NCBI GenBank assembly: GCA_945950065.1 | Contig: CAMFGQ010000006.1 | Coordinates: forward strand, 1-24,543 | Reading direction: 5' to 3' | DNA length: 24,543 nucleotides | Origin: an uncultured Clostridia bacterium | GTDB taxonomy: Bacteria > Bacillota > Clostridia > Peptostreptococcales > Acidaminobacteraceae | Shown: positions 6,882-13,685 of the stretch, piece after piece | How the letters are laid out: every line of letters begins with the position of its first letter | How positions within the stretch are numbered: the stretch's first letter is position 1 | The notes under the pieces: model-generated | The model's database searches: none | What the model was told of the DNA's origin: nothing | Seen by the model: only the letters and a program-made list of their open reading frames with translations | Position numbers and translations under genes: made by a program

Positions 6882-8501
6882 TTAGTTCTCTAAACTTTCA
6901 ATCATCTGTACGCCACCTTGTTCAAAGCTAAGAACGCGTAGACGGGCTCCTTCTTTCATTTCTAAAACTTTTTCTTGAAGAGTAGAAGCTGCAGCGTAAT
7001 AGATTTTGTCGTTTTCTTTCACCGTGATAAAGAATACGGTATTTCCATCCAGTGTAACCTCTTTTAGCGTATCAATGGTGATGGACTCATATTCTTCACT
7101 GGTTGCACCTCGGGTAGGGTGAACCTTGGCATAGGCGGTGAAGAGTGAAGCTACATCATCTGCTACCACAACATTGGTAAACTGTTGTGCATCAACAAAG
7201 GCATACATTTTTGCTGTCTTAGCTCTGTCCTTTAAACTCATAAAGTAGACAGGTCGATCTTGGATGTTAAGCAGCACGGGGAAAGTTGGTTGGTATTCTT
7301 TTTCCTGAACCTTTCCACGAGCACTACTCATTGCTGCTGTCTCCGTGGCAGAAGCAAGAGAGTAGAACTTTGTTTCCTTGGTTCGCAGGTTGGCATAGTA
7401 GAAACCCAGATTGGATTCATCACTGCGTACCGAGGTCACTCCTGTGGTGAGGAAGATATCTTCTCCAATGGAAATGTAGTTGTAGCCCTCGGTTGTAGAG
7501 GTAACATTTTTCTGCCCGAAGACAGAGTTGAAGAAACCGCCAGTATAGAGTCCACGATTATCCAATTGAGAAATAATCAGTTCAGCAGGATAGACGCGGT
7601 CCACCCAAGTGGGAACTTGATCCAAGGGATAGGTTGTACTCTTTCCACTATTGGCATCGGTGATGATAACACTTTTTACATCGGTACCATTGAGAAAACC
7701 AATGGTTTTATGCAAGATTGGCGTGATGTAATAGGCATTACCCTCATCATCTATCTCAAAATTGCTTTCTCCTAGGATGGAGAAAGGATATTGGAAGCGA
7801 ATTTTTCGGTAGATGTTTCGCATCAGATAATCACCAGGTGAGTAGTAGACTGCTTTTGGAAGCTTGACTACTTTACCTTCTTGGGAGGTCATATCCACCG
7901 ATACATAATACTGGATACCATCTTTTCGATTGGTAATGTACTTGATGATGTCATAATAGCGTAGTGGTGAGATACGGAAAGGTTTTCCCGAGATGTTTAC
8001 CTGTGAATACTGTTCATCAATCACAAACTGGCTTACCAGATCTGTTAGGGAGCCCAGTTGTTTTTCACCAATGATGGAAGCCGTCTCGCGATCCACCACA
8101 GGTACCTGGCTTCTTGTAATCTTCTCAATGTCTTCCTCAAAGACTCCAGGCTCAACATGAATTAATTTAGCGAAGGACCCAGCTCGAAAAACAGGGCTCG
8201 AGAAAAACAGAAGCAGACTTGGGAGAACCAAAAGAATCACTGCTAGAAGTAGGCTTCGCTTGAAGGCCCCTGCGGTAAGTCTTGGTCCAAAAAAAAGCCT
8301 CAAGAAGGTAAAGATACCGAGTCCCATCAGGAGAAAGGTATATAATCCTGGGGACTGAGGCGAGAGAGAGGGTAAGGTAAAGAAGAAGTAAATCCCTAGG
8401 ATGATGATGGTAAGTAAAAAACTAAGCCAAGCTTTGCTCTTTCTGACCGTAGTAAACTGTTGATCTATCTTCTGAAACAGGTCGTTGATTTTTGTCTTCA
8501 T
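6882..8501 (-). CDS. membrane-anchored extracytoplasmic protein, function unknown
   Basis: I chose the ATG at 8501 because AAAGGAG lies seven bases upstream; an in-frame ATG at 8534 would add 11 residues that overlap the promoter and ribosome binding site. The 539-residue product has three N-terminal membrane helices (about 26-48, 57-75 and 82-102). A large, probably extracytoplasmic domain follows with no cysteines that I see and many beta-type segments (YYVSVDMTSQEGKVVKLPKAV, YYITPILHKTIGF, YISIGEDIFLTTGVTSV, FPVLLNIQDRPVYFMSLKD). I do not recognise a named family. Its only operon partner is the YibE/F gene directly downstream, which suggests they act together at the membrane. Confidence 0.75.
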   Translation of the reverse strand: MKTKINDLFQKIDQQFTTVRKSKAWLSFLLTIIILGIYFFFTLPSLSPQSPGLYTFLLMGLGIFTFLRLFFGPRLTAGAFKRSLLLAVILLVLPSLLLFFSSPVFRAGSFAKLIHVEPGVFEEDIEKITRSQVPVVDRETASIIGEKQLGSLTDLVSQFVIDEQYSQVNISGKPFRISPLRYYDIIKYITNRKDGIQYYVSVDMTSQEGKVVKLPKAVYYSPGDYLMRNIYRKIRFQYPFSILGESNFEIDDEGNAYYITPILHKTIGFLNGTDVKSVIITDANSGKSTTYPLDQVPTWVDRVYPAELIISQLDNRGLYTGGFFNSVFGQKNVTSTTEGYNYISIGEDIFLTTGVTSVRSDESNLGFYYANLRTKETKFYSLASATETAAMSSARGKVQEKEYQPTFPVLLNIQDRPVYFMSLKDRAKTAKMYAFVDAQQFTNVVVADDVASLFTAYAKVHPTRGATSEEYESITIDTLKEVTLDGNTVFFITVKENDKIYYAAASTLQEKVLEMKEGARLRVLSFEQGGVQMIESLEN

Positions 8502-8522
8502 AAGCGTACTCCTTTCCCCTCT

Positions 8523-8551
8523 ATTATATCCCAATTCTGTTGGCTAAAGCA
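8523..8551 (-). promoter_or_regulatory. promoter for the minus-strand YibE/F operon
   Basis: On the minus strand TATAAT (8528 down to 8523) is preceded 17 bases upstream by TGCTTT, a weak -35. It gives a short leader before the ATG at 8501. Confidence 0.5.
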
Positions 8552-8580
8552 TTGGTATGTGAAAGATTTGCTAAAGTGAG

Positions 8581-8605
8581 CCCTGTTTTTCCTACAAAAA
8601 TAGGG
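8581..8605. repeat. inverted repeat in the divergent intergenic region
   Basis: CCCTGTTTTT / AAAAATAGGG around the 5-base loop CCTAC (one G-T pair). It sits just upstream of the -35 box at 8612 and between two divergent promoters. There is no T-run after it on either strand, so it is not a normal terminator; an operator is possible but unsupported. Confidence 0.4.
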
Positions 8606-8611
8606 GTAAAC

Positions 8612-8640
8612 TTGCAAAACATCCTAGTTTTTGCTATAGT
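8612..8640 (+). promoter_or_regulatory. promoter for the lytic transglycosylase gene
   Basis: TTGCAA (8612-8617), a 17-base spacer and TATAGT (8635-8640), with a TGC extension before the -10. Transcription would start near 8647, which argues against the ATG at 8647 as the start codon and for the one at 8668. Confidence 0.7.
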
Positions 8641-8667
8641 AGCACGATGAAAAGGAGGCGAGAATCA

Positions 8668-9252
8668 ATGAAAAGAATTCTAGGACTCCTTCTACTCTTT
8701 CTTTTGCTAGGTGGGGCACTGCTTAGCCTAGCATATACAAAGGAAGAAAATGAAGTAGAAGAAGAGATGACCATTGATGAACCTCTCCACTACATTTCTC
8801 ATATTCAACAGGCTGCCCAAGACCATGGGATTGATCCCTTTGTGTTGGCAGCGGTTGCAAGAGTTGAAAGCAGCTGGCAAGAAGATGCTGAGAGCCACAT
8901 GGGTGCACGTGGCCTGATGCAGATCATGCCTGAAACCGGCCAATACCTAGCAAGACTACGAGGTATGGAATTATCTCCCCAGAATCTCTATGATTCAAGG
9001 GTCAGTCTTGACTATGGGGCCTATTATTTAAAGTATCTACAAGAAAAATTTAATAACTGGAACTTGGTTTTTGCAGCTTATAATGCAGGACCAGGACAAG
9101 TCGAGCAGTGGCTCGCAGAACAAAGGATCTCTGAGGGTGGAGATATGACAAGTATCCCCTTTGAAGAGACGAGAAATTATGTGGAGAAGGTCAATTACTA
9201 TCTGAACTATTACAAGGAAATGTATCAAACTTTTCCTACGCAAATCGATTAA
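8668..9252 (+). CDS. lytic transglycosylase (SLT domain), membrane-anchored
   Basis: Cleaves the MurNAc-GlcNAc bond of peptidoglycan with formation of 1,6-anhydroMurNAc. The 194 residues comprise an N-terminal hydrophobic anchor or signal (about 4-23), an acidic linker, and a Slt70-type catalytic domain. The catalytic Glu is in AVARVESSWQ (Glu67), followed by GARGLMQIMPETG, YDSRVSLDYGAYYL and the AAYNAGPGQV motif. An in-frame ATG at 8647 exists, but AAAGGAGG lies nine bases before 8668 and the predicted transcript starts at about 8647, so 8668 is the likely start. It stands alone between its own promoter and a terminator. Size and layout match the small LysM-less transglycosylases of Clostridia. 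Confidence 0.92.
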   Translation: MKRILGLLLLFLLLGGALLSLAYTKEENEVEEEMTIDEPLHYISHIQQAAQDHGIDPFVLAAVARVESSWQEDAESHMGARGLMQIMPETGQYLARLRGMELSPQNLYDSRVSLDYGAYYLKYLQEKFNNWNLVFAAYNAGPGQVEQWLAEQRISEGGDMTSIPFEETRNYVEKVNYYLNYYKEMYQTFPTQID

Positions 9253-9268
9253 AGACACGGACCAACTA

Positions 9269-9293
9269 GGGGAGAATAGACTCCCTTTTTTTT
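9269..9293 (+). terminator. intrinsic terminator after the lytic transglycosylase
   Basis: GGGAG / CTCCC stem with the loop AATAGA followed by eight T residues. It lies 17 bases after the stop codon. Confidence 0.75.
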
Positions 9294-9303
9294 GTGTAAA
9301 TTG

Positions 9304-9332
9304 TTGAGTCCTTCCATGTGGTGAAGTATACT
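9304..9332 (+). promoter_or_regulatory. promoter for the uracil permease operon
   Basis: TTGAGT (9304-9309), 17 bases, TATACT (9327-9332). The leader would be only about 15 bases, consisting mostly of the AGAGGAGGATAT ribosome binding site. That leaves no room for a PyrR attenuator or riboswitch. Confidence 0.7.
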
Positions 9333-9353
9333 TAAGAGCAAAGAGGAGGATAT

Positions 9354-10616
9354 ATGCAACGTAAAAAATTCTATGGTATTCAGGATAAAGTTCCCTTTGC
9401 ACAGCTGATTCCCCTAAGCCTTCAGCATACTTTCGCAATGTTTGGAGCTTCAGTTTTGGTCCCCATCATCTTTCAGATTGACCCCGGTGTGGTGCTCTTT
9501 ATGAATGGTGTGGGAACCTTACTTTTTATTCTCATCACAAAAAGAATGGCACCTGCTTATCTAGGCAGTAGCTTTGCCTTTCTAGGACCAGCAGGAGCCA
9601 TCATTGCAAGTTTAGGTTTTAATTATGCACAGGGTGCCTTTGTGGTAACTGGTCTTCTGGGTTGTGTACTTGCTTACATCATCTACAAATTTGGAACGGA
9701 CTGGATCGATGTGGTCTTACCACCTGCTGCAATGGGGGCCGTGGTGGCTCTTATCGGTTTTGAACTGGCAGGACTGACCATTCGAGGTGGTGCCATTGGT
9801 GCAAAGATTATGGTAGAAGGTGCTAGCACTGCTGACTTAGTTGTGTTTCTGGTGACTCTCGGCGTTGCCGTCTTTGGTACAGTACTTTTTCGAGGATTCT
9901 TTTCTACCATTCCTATCCTGATTGCCATTGTTGCCGGTTATCTTACAGCTCTTTCACTGAACATGGTGGATTTAACACCTGTGCTTGAGGCAAAGCTCTT
10001 TACCATCCCTCATTTTCAGCTCCCAAAATTTGACCTTCGGGCAATTTTAACCATGCTACCTGTACTGTTAGTCATCACCAGCGAGCATATTTCTCATCAA
10101 GTGGTGACTAGCAACATTGTTGGGAAGAATTTGATTAAGGAACCGGGCCTCCATCGAAGCATTTTTGCTGATAACTTCTCAACGGCCCTTAGCGGTATGG
10201 TTGGTGGTGTGCCCACAACAACTTATGGTGAGAACATTGGTGTTATGGCGGTAACGGGAATTTATGCAGTGGTAGTCTTTGCTGGAGCTGCTTGCATCAG
10301 TATTTTGATGGCCTTTTTTGGACCTCTTGCTGCTTTTATCAGTACCATTCCGGGAAATGTCATCGGAGGGGTTACCTTTTTACTCTATGGTATGATAGGC
10401 GCTTCAGGGATACGCCTACTGGTGGATGCTAAGGTGGACTACTCAAAGAGCAGAAACCTCATCCTTACTTCTGTGGTCTTTACCACGGGGCTCAGTGGAC
10501 TTGCTGTCAATCTAGGAGGCATTCAGCTTTCTGGTATGGTGCTTGCCTCTGTGGTTGCTGTTATCGTTAGTCTTGTCTTTCACTTCTTTGAGCGCTTTAA
10601 TCTTCTCAATCAATGA
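9354..10616 (+). CDS. uraA: uracil/xanthine permease (NCS2 family)
   Basis: A proton-coupled nucleobase transporter of the cytoplasmic membrane. The 420 residues hold about 14 hydrophobic segments. The family's QH motif is present (SLQHTFAMFGASVLVPI, Gln24-His25), followed by the helix-8-like VLLVITSEHISHQ segment and the NAT-type signature in GGVPTTTYGENIGVMAVTGIYA. These features fit UraA/PyrP-type uracil permeases better than xanthine transporters, but substrate is not certain from sequence. Its stop overlaps the next start (ATGA at 10613), so it is coupled to the radical SAM gene. Confidence 0.9.
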   Translation: MQRKKFYGIQDKVPFAQLIPLSLQHTFAMFGASVLVPIIFQIDPGVVLFMNGVGTLLFILITKRMAPAYLGSSFAFLGPAGAIIASLGFNYAQGAFVVTGLLGCVLAYIIYKFGTDWIDVVLPPAAMGAVVALIGFELAGLTIRGGAIGAKIMVEGASTADLVVFLVTLGVAVFGTVLFRGFFSTIPILIAIVAGYLTALSLNMVDLTPVLEAKLFTIPHFQLPKFDLRAILTMLPVLLVITSEHISHQVVTSNIVGKNLIKEPGLHRSIFADNFSTALSGMVGGVPTTTYGENIGVMAVTGIYAVVVFAGAACISILMAFFGPLAAFISTIPGNVIGGVTFLLYGMIGASGIRLLVDAKVDYSKSRNLILTSVVFTTGLSGLAVNLGGIQLSGMVLASVVAVIVSLVFHFFERFNLLNQ

Positions 10617-11482
10617 GAACCTTAGCTCAGGAATTAAAGGATATCTTTGGTAAACGGGTACAAAAGCTGCCATTAGATGGTGGCTTTACCTGTCCTAATC
10701 GCGAAAGAGGGAGTGGTTGTCTCTTTTGTTCTGAAAGAGGATCAGGTGAATTTACCTTAAAGGGCCACATCACAGAACAACTAAGGCTCCAAAAAGAACG
10801 ACTTGCCCATAAGTGGCCCGGTTCACTTTATCTTGCATACTTTCAAAACTTCTCAGGCACCTATGGACCTATAGATAAACTGAGAAGTGTCTATGAAGAA
10901 GCCATCTCAGATGATGAGGTGGTTGGGCTTGCTATTGCAACAAGGGTGGACTGTTTAAATGAAGATGTTCTTGATCTCTTAGAGGAGATGAGAGACAGGA
11001 CCTTCTTATGGTTAGAACTTGGCCTTCAGTCTGTGAATCCTGCTGTGATGAAGAAAATGAATCTGGGTTATACAGTGGAAGATTATGTGGAGGCCATGAC
11101 AAAGCTAAGGGAGAGGAAGATACCTGTGGTTACACATATGATCCTTGGACTCCCTGGGAGTACTTTCCAAGACGAGATGGAGACAGCGACTTTGATTCTT
11201 AAGGAGAAGAGTTGGGGTGTAAAGATCCATGGGCTCTATGTTCAAAAGGGAGCTCCTTTGGCAAAGATCTATGAAAGTGGAGAATATGTTCCCTTGGAAC
11301 GTGATGAATACATTCGTCGCGTGACAGACATTCTTGAGCTCTTTGGTGATGAGGTGGTGATTCACCGTCTAACGGGAGATCCACCCCATGATGAGCTTTT
11401 GGCTCCCCTTTGGATGAAGGATAAAAGAAGAGTGCTTGGAAGCGTTCAAAAGGAACATGCGAGACGAAGAAGAAGCTTATGA
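10613..11482 (+). CDS. TIGR01212-type radical SAM protein (YtqA-like)
   Basis: A 289-residue radical SAM enzyme. The N-terminal segment KLPLDGGFTCPNRERGSGCLFC carries the iron-sulfur cluster cysteines (Cys27, Cys36, Cys39) in the family's expanded spacing rather than CX3CX2C. Further hallmarks are AYFQNFSGTYGPIDKLR, AIATRVDCLNEDVLDLLEE, WLELGLQSVNPAVMKKMNLGYT and THMILGLPG. The arrangement matches the YtqA/YhcC group, which I know only as conserved with tRNA-modification-like context; the exact reaction is not established here. It is coupled to the uracil permease by ATGA and followed by a strong terminator. Confidence 0.9.
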   Translation: MRTLAQELKDIFGKRVQKLPLDGGFTCPNRERGSGCLFCSERGSGEFTLKGHITEQLRLQKERLAHKWPGSLYLAYFQNFSGTYGPIDKLRSVYEEAISDDEVVGLAIATRVDCLNEDVLDLLEEMRDRTFLWLELGLQSVNPAVMKKMNLGYTVEDYVEAMTKLRERKIPVVTHMILGLPGSTFQDEMETATLILKEKSWGVKIHGLYVQKGAPLAKIYESGEYVPLERDEYIRRVTDILELFGDEVVIHRLTGDPPHDELLAPLWMKDKRRVLGSVQKEHARRRRSL

Positions 11483-11485
11483 TTC

Positions 11486-11523
11486 GAAAAACGCCTTTTA
11501 CGATACAGTATAAGGCGTTTTTT
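11486..11523 (+). terminator. intrinsic terminator after the radical SAM gene
   Basis: AAAACGCCTT / AAGGCGTTTT stem with a 14-base loop, ending in a T-run. It starts four bases after the stop codon. Confidence 0.85.
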
Positions 11524-11605
11524 CCTTTTGGGAGACAAATCCAGCGGTGATGTTTTTGTGAAAAGAGAAGAGAAGGGCAAGATTGACAAAGAAACTACAA
11601 ATCGA

Positions 11606-11634
11606 TGGACAAGAGAGAGTTTACCTTTTATACT
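11606..11634 (+). promoter_or_regulatory. promoter for panT-coaX
   Basis: TGGACA (11606-11611), 17 bases, TATACT (11629-11634). The 40-base leader contains only a small TCCC/GGGA hairpin and the AGGAGG site. The A/G-rich stretch between the previous terminator and this promoter shows nothing recognisable. Confidence 0.65.
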
Positions 11635-11681
11635 AGAAGAGCATTGTATCCCAAGGGACGGGAACGATAGCAGGAGGAAAA

Positions 11682-12314
11682 ATGAAAAAAAGAAGTTTGA
11701 ATGAATTTGTACTCTTGGCACTCTTTGCTGCCATTATCTTCGTCTTGGGACTGACACCACTTGGTTTGATCCCTCTGGGCGTGATTAAGGCCACCACCAT
11801 ACATATCCCTGTGATTATTGGTAGTCTACTTTTAGGACCTGTCTATGGTGGGATTTTAGGTGGAGTCTTCGGACTTGCCTCACTGATTGCCAATACGACG
11901 GCCCCATCTCTACTGTCCTTTTGTTTTTCACCACTGATACCAGTACCCGGACTAGATCGAGGTAGCCTTTTAGCTCTTGTGATCTGCTTTATTCCAAGGA
12001 TTCTGGTGGGAATCTTACCCTACTACATCTTCAAATTGTTTGGTGGAAAAAAGGAAAGACCTTCTGTGCTGGCTTTAGGAGCAGCAGGATTTGGTGGAGC
12101 ATTGGTCAATACCTTCTTTGTTATGGGAGGAATTTATCTTATCTTTGGTGATGCCTTTGCATCCATAAAAGGGATCGCAGCAGATAAGGTGATTGGAGCC
12201 ATTATGGGCATTGTTGTGGCCAATGGAATTCCAGAAGCAGTGGTGTCAATGATTTTGGTGACAGCCATCTGTAAGCCACTCTTTGCACTGTACTTTAAGG
12301 AGAAGAAAGCGTGA
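11682..12314 (+). CDS. panT: ECF transporter S component, pantothenate type (PanT)
   Basis: Substrate-binding membrane subunit of an energy-coupling-factor vitamin importer. The 210 residues contain about six helices and the PanT signature near the N-terminus: FVLGLTPLGLIPLGVIKATTIHIPVIIGSLLLGPVYGGILGGVFGL, then SFCFSPLIPVPG. The energising module (EcfA1, EcfA2, EcfT) is not here and is usually encoded elsewhere. The stop overlaps the GTG start of coaX (GTGA), and the partner, a pantothenate kinase, makes pantothenate the obvious substrate. The ribosome binding site AGGAGG precedes the ATG. Confidence 0.87.
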   Translation: MKKRSLNEFVLLALFAAIIFVLGLTPLGLIPLGVIKATTIHIPVIIGSLLLGPVYGGILGGVFGLASLIANTTAPSLLSFCFSPLIPVPGLDRGSLLALVICFIPRILVGILPYYIFKLFGGKKERPSVLALGAAGFGGALVNTFFVMGGIYLIFGDAFASIKGIAADKVIGAIMGIVVANGIPEAVVSMILVTAICKPLFALYFKEKKA

Positions 12315-13081
12315 TACTAGCCATTGATATTGGAAATACCCATGTGGTCATCGGTTGCCTCAATGAAGAGGATACGCGTTTTATCGCACGGGTTGCCACA
12401 GACCAAAAGAAAACTGAAGACGAATATGCCATGATGCTCTTGGACTTGTTCCAGATCCACAAACTTGATGGTTCGCAAATTGAAGGAGCCATTATGTGTT
12501 CCGTTGTACCTGGCTTAACCACTGCACTGAGAAGGGCAGTAAAGTTAATCCTAGGCTATGAACCCCTTCTTGTGGGAAGTGGCATCAAGACGGGATTAAA
12601 CATCAAGATGGATAATCCAGCTTCGGTTGGGAGTGATTTGATTGTTGCAGCAGTGGCTGCAGTGCAAGAACATCAACCTCCTCTGGTCATCTTTGATATG
12701 GGAACAGCCAATACTATGGTGGTGATTGATCGAAATGGAGACTTTATCGGCGGGATGATTATCCCTGGTGCTATTCTCTCTCTGGAAGCCTTAGCAGAAC
12801 ATGCAGCTAAACTTCCCCATGTGAGTTTTGAAGCACCCAAAACACTGATTGGAAAAAACACCATCGATAGCATGAAATCTGGAATTGTCTATTCACAGGC
12901 AATGGCAGTAGATGGTATTATAGGACTGGTTGAGGAAGAGTTGGGAGAGCCTGTAACTGTACTTGCAACAGGTGGTTCCAGTCGCTTAATTACTTCCTAC
13001 TGTAAGCGGGAGATGATCTACGATTCTCGTCTGATTCAGAAGGGACTCTTACACCTCTATCGCAAAAACACCAATCAATAA
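12311..13081 (+). CDS. coaX: type III pantothenate kinase
   Basis: Catalyses ATP-dependent phosphorylation of pantothenate, the first step of coenzyme A synthesis. The 256 residues carry the ASKHA-fold motifs: DIGNTHVVIG (Asp6, phosphate 1), VIFDMGTANTMVVID (about 126-140, phosphate 2), GGMIIPGAILSLEALAEHAAKLP, GKNTIDSMKSGI and VLATGG (adenosine). The pantothenate-binding GADR motif reads GSDL here (Asp109 kept, Arg replaced by Leu), which I believe occurs in a clostridial subgroup. The start codon is GTG, overlapping the panT stop. Together with panT it forms an uptake-and-trap unit for pantothenate. Confidence 0.92.
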   Translation: MILAIDIGNTHVVIGCLNEEDTRFIARVATDQKKTEDEYAMMLLDLFQIHKLDGSQIEGAIMCSVVPGLTTALRRAVKLILGYEPLLVGSGIKTGLNIKMDNPASVGSDLIVAAVAAVQEHQPPLVIFDMGTANTMVVIDRNGDFIGGMIIPGAILSLEALAEHAAKLPHVSFEAPKTLIGKNTIDSMKSGIVYSQAMAVDGIIGLVEEELGEPVTVLATGGSSRLITSYCKREMIYDSRLIQKGLLHLYRKNTNQ

Positions 13082-13090
13082 AGAATTATT

Positions 13091-13123
13091 CGTGTTTTCT
13101 TGGCACCCACGTTAAAAATCAAG
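13091..13123 (+). ncRNA. predicted preQ1-I riboswitch aptamer
   Basis: A 33-base H-type pseudoknot in the preQ1-I pattern. P1 is CGTG (13091-13094) with CACG (13108-13111); the loop TTTTCTTGGCACC matches the conserved UUCUxG...CACC; the linker TTAAAAAT is A-rich. P2 is CTTG (13099-13102) with CAAG (13120-13123). P1 is only 4 base pairs. It begins ten bases after coaX and precedes a QueT-family gene, the usual partner of this class. Confidence 0.8.
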
Positions 13124-13157
13124 TAACCCCTGCAGGTTTCTTGTGCAGGGGTTTTTT
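13120..13157 (+). terminator. riboswitch-controlled terminator with competing antiterminator
   Basis: Terminator: AACCCCTGCA (13125-13134) pairs with TGCAGGGGTT (13144-13153), then a T-run. Antiterminator: CAAG-T-AACC (13120-13128) pairs with GGTT-T-CTTG (13135-13143). CAAG is shared with P2 of the aptamer. Ligand-bound P2 would block the antiterminator and favour termination, turning queT off. Confidence 0.78.
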
Positions 13158-13172
13158 AGAAAGGAAAAACTT

Positions 13173-13646
13173 TTGAAGACGCAACGATTAACGGTTTATG
13201 CACTTGTTTGCGGCATGTATGTTTTACTTAGCTTTATGTTTGCTGAGTTTAGTTTTGGGCCTCTACAGTTTCGGCCGTCAGAGCTTCTTAACCTTTTGGC
13301 CTTTTATCACCCGGGCTTTGTATTACCCATTAGTTTGGGATGTGCGATTAGTAATTTTGCTAGTCCCTTTGGACTGGTTGATGTGGTGGTTGGCACCCTT
13401 CACACCTTCCTCAGTCTAAAGGCCATGACCTTGGTGAAAAAGGATTGGATAGCAGCACTTTTTCCAGCACTCTTTGCCTTTATCATTGGTCTAGAGATTT
13501 ATTTTCTTACGGGGGCCAAGATTAGCTTCTTTGTGATTACGGCACAGATCATGGCTTCTGAGTTTATTTTAGGCATGATCAGTGTTCCTTTTTATCGCAA
13601 ACTCTTTGGCTATAAAAAAATACGCGAATTTTTTAAAGGCTTGTAG
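13173..13646 (+). CDS. queT: QueT-family transporter (queuosine precursor, preQ1/preQ0)
   Basis: A membrane protein with about five helices, from a QueT-type ECF S component family. The conserved block SFGPLQFRPSELLNLLAFYHPG followed by LGCAISNFASPFGLVDVVVGTLHTFLS is the family signature. I chose a TTG start at 13173 (157 residues): AAAGGA lies seven bases upstream, whereas the alternative GTG at 13143 is inside the terminator hairpin and has no ribosome binding site. Expression is predicted to fall when preQ1 binds the upstream riboswitch. The ECF module is not encoded nearby. Substrate assignment rests on the family and the riboswitch together. Confidence 0.88.
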   Translation: MKTQRLTVYALVCGMYVLLSFMFAEFSFGPLQFRPSELLNLLAFYHPGFVLPISLGCAISNFASPFGLVDVVVGTLHTFLSLKAMTLVKKDWIAALFPALFAFIIGLEIYFLTGAKISFFVITAQIMASEFILGMISVPFYRKLFGYKKIREFFKGL

Positions 13647-13685
13647 AAAGATGAAAAGGGTATAGGTGGTGCAAAGGAGGCGCTT

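Noticed and set aside
8502..8534. Upstream in-frame ATG adding 11 residues to the 539-residue membrane protein
   Set aside because: It overlaps the -10 box and ribosome binding site; AAAGGAG fits the ATG at 8501.
8647..8667. Earlier ATG for the lytic transglycosylase
   Set aside because: It coincides with the predicted transcription start and lacks a ribosome binding site; AAAGGAGG serves 8668.
9333..9353. PyrR-type attenuator or riboswitch for the uracil permease
   Set aside because: The predicted leader is only about 15 bases long.
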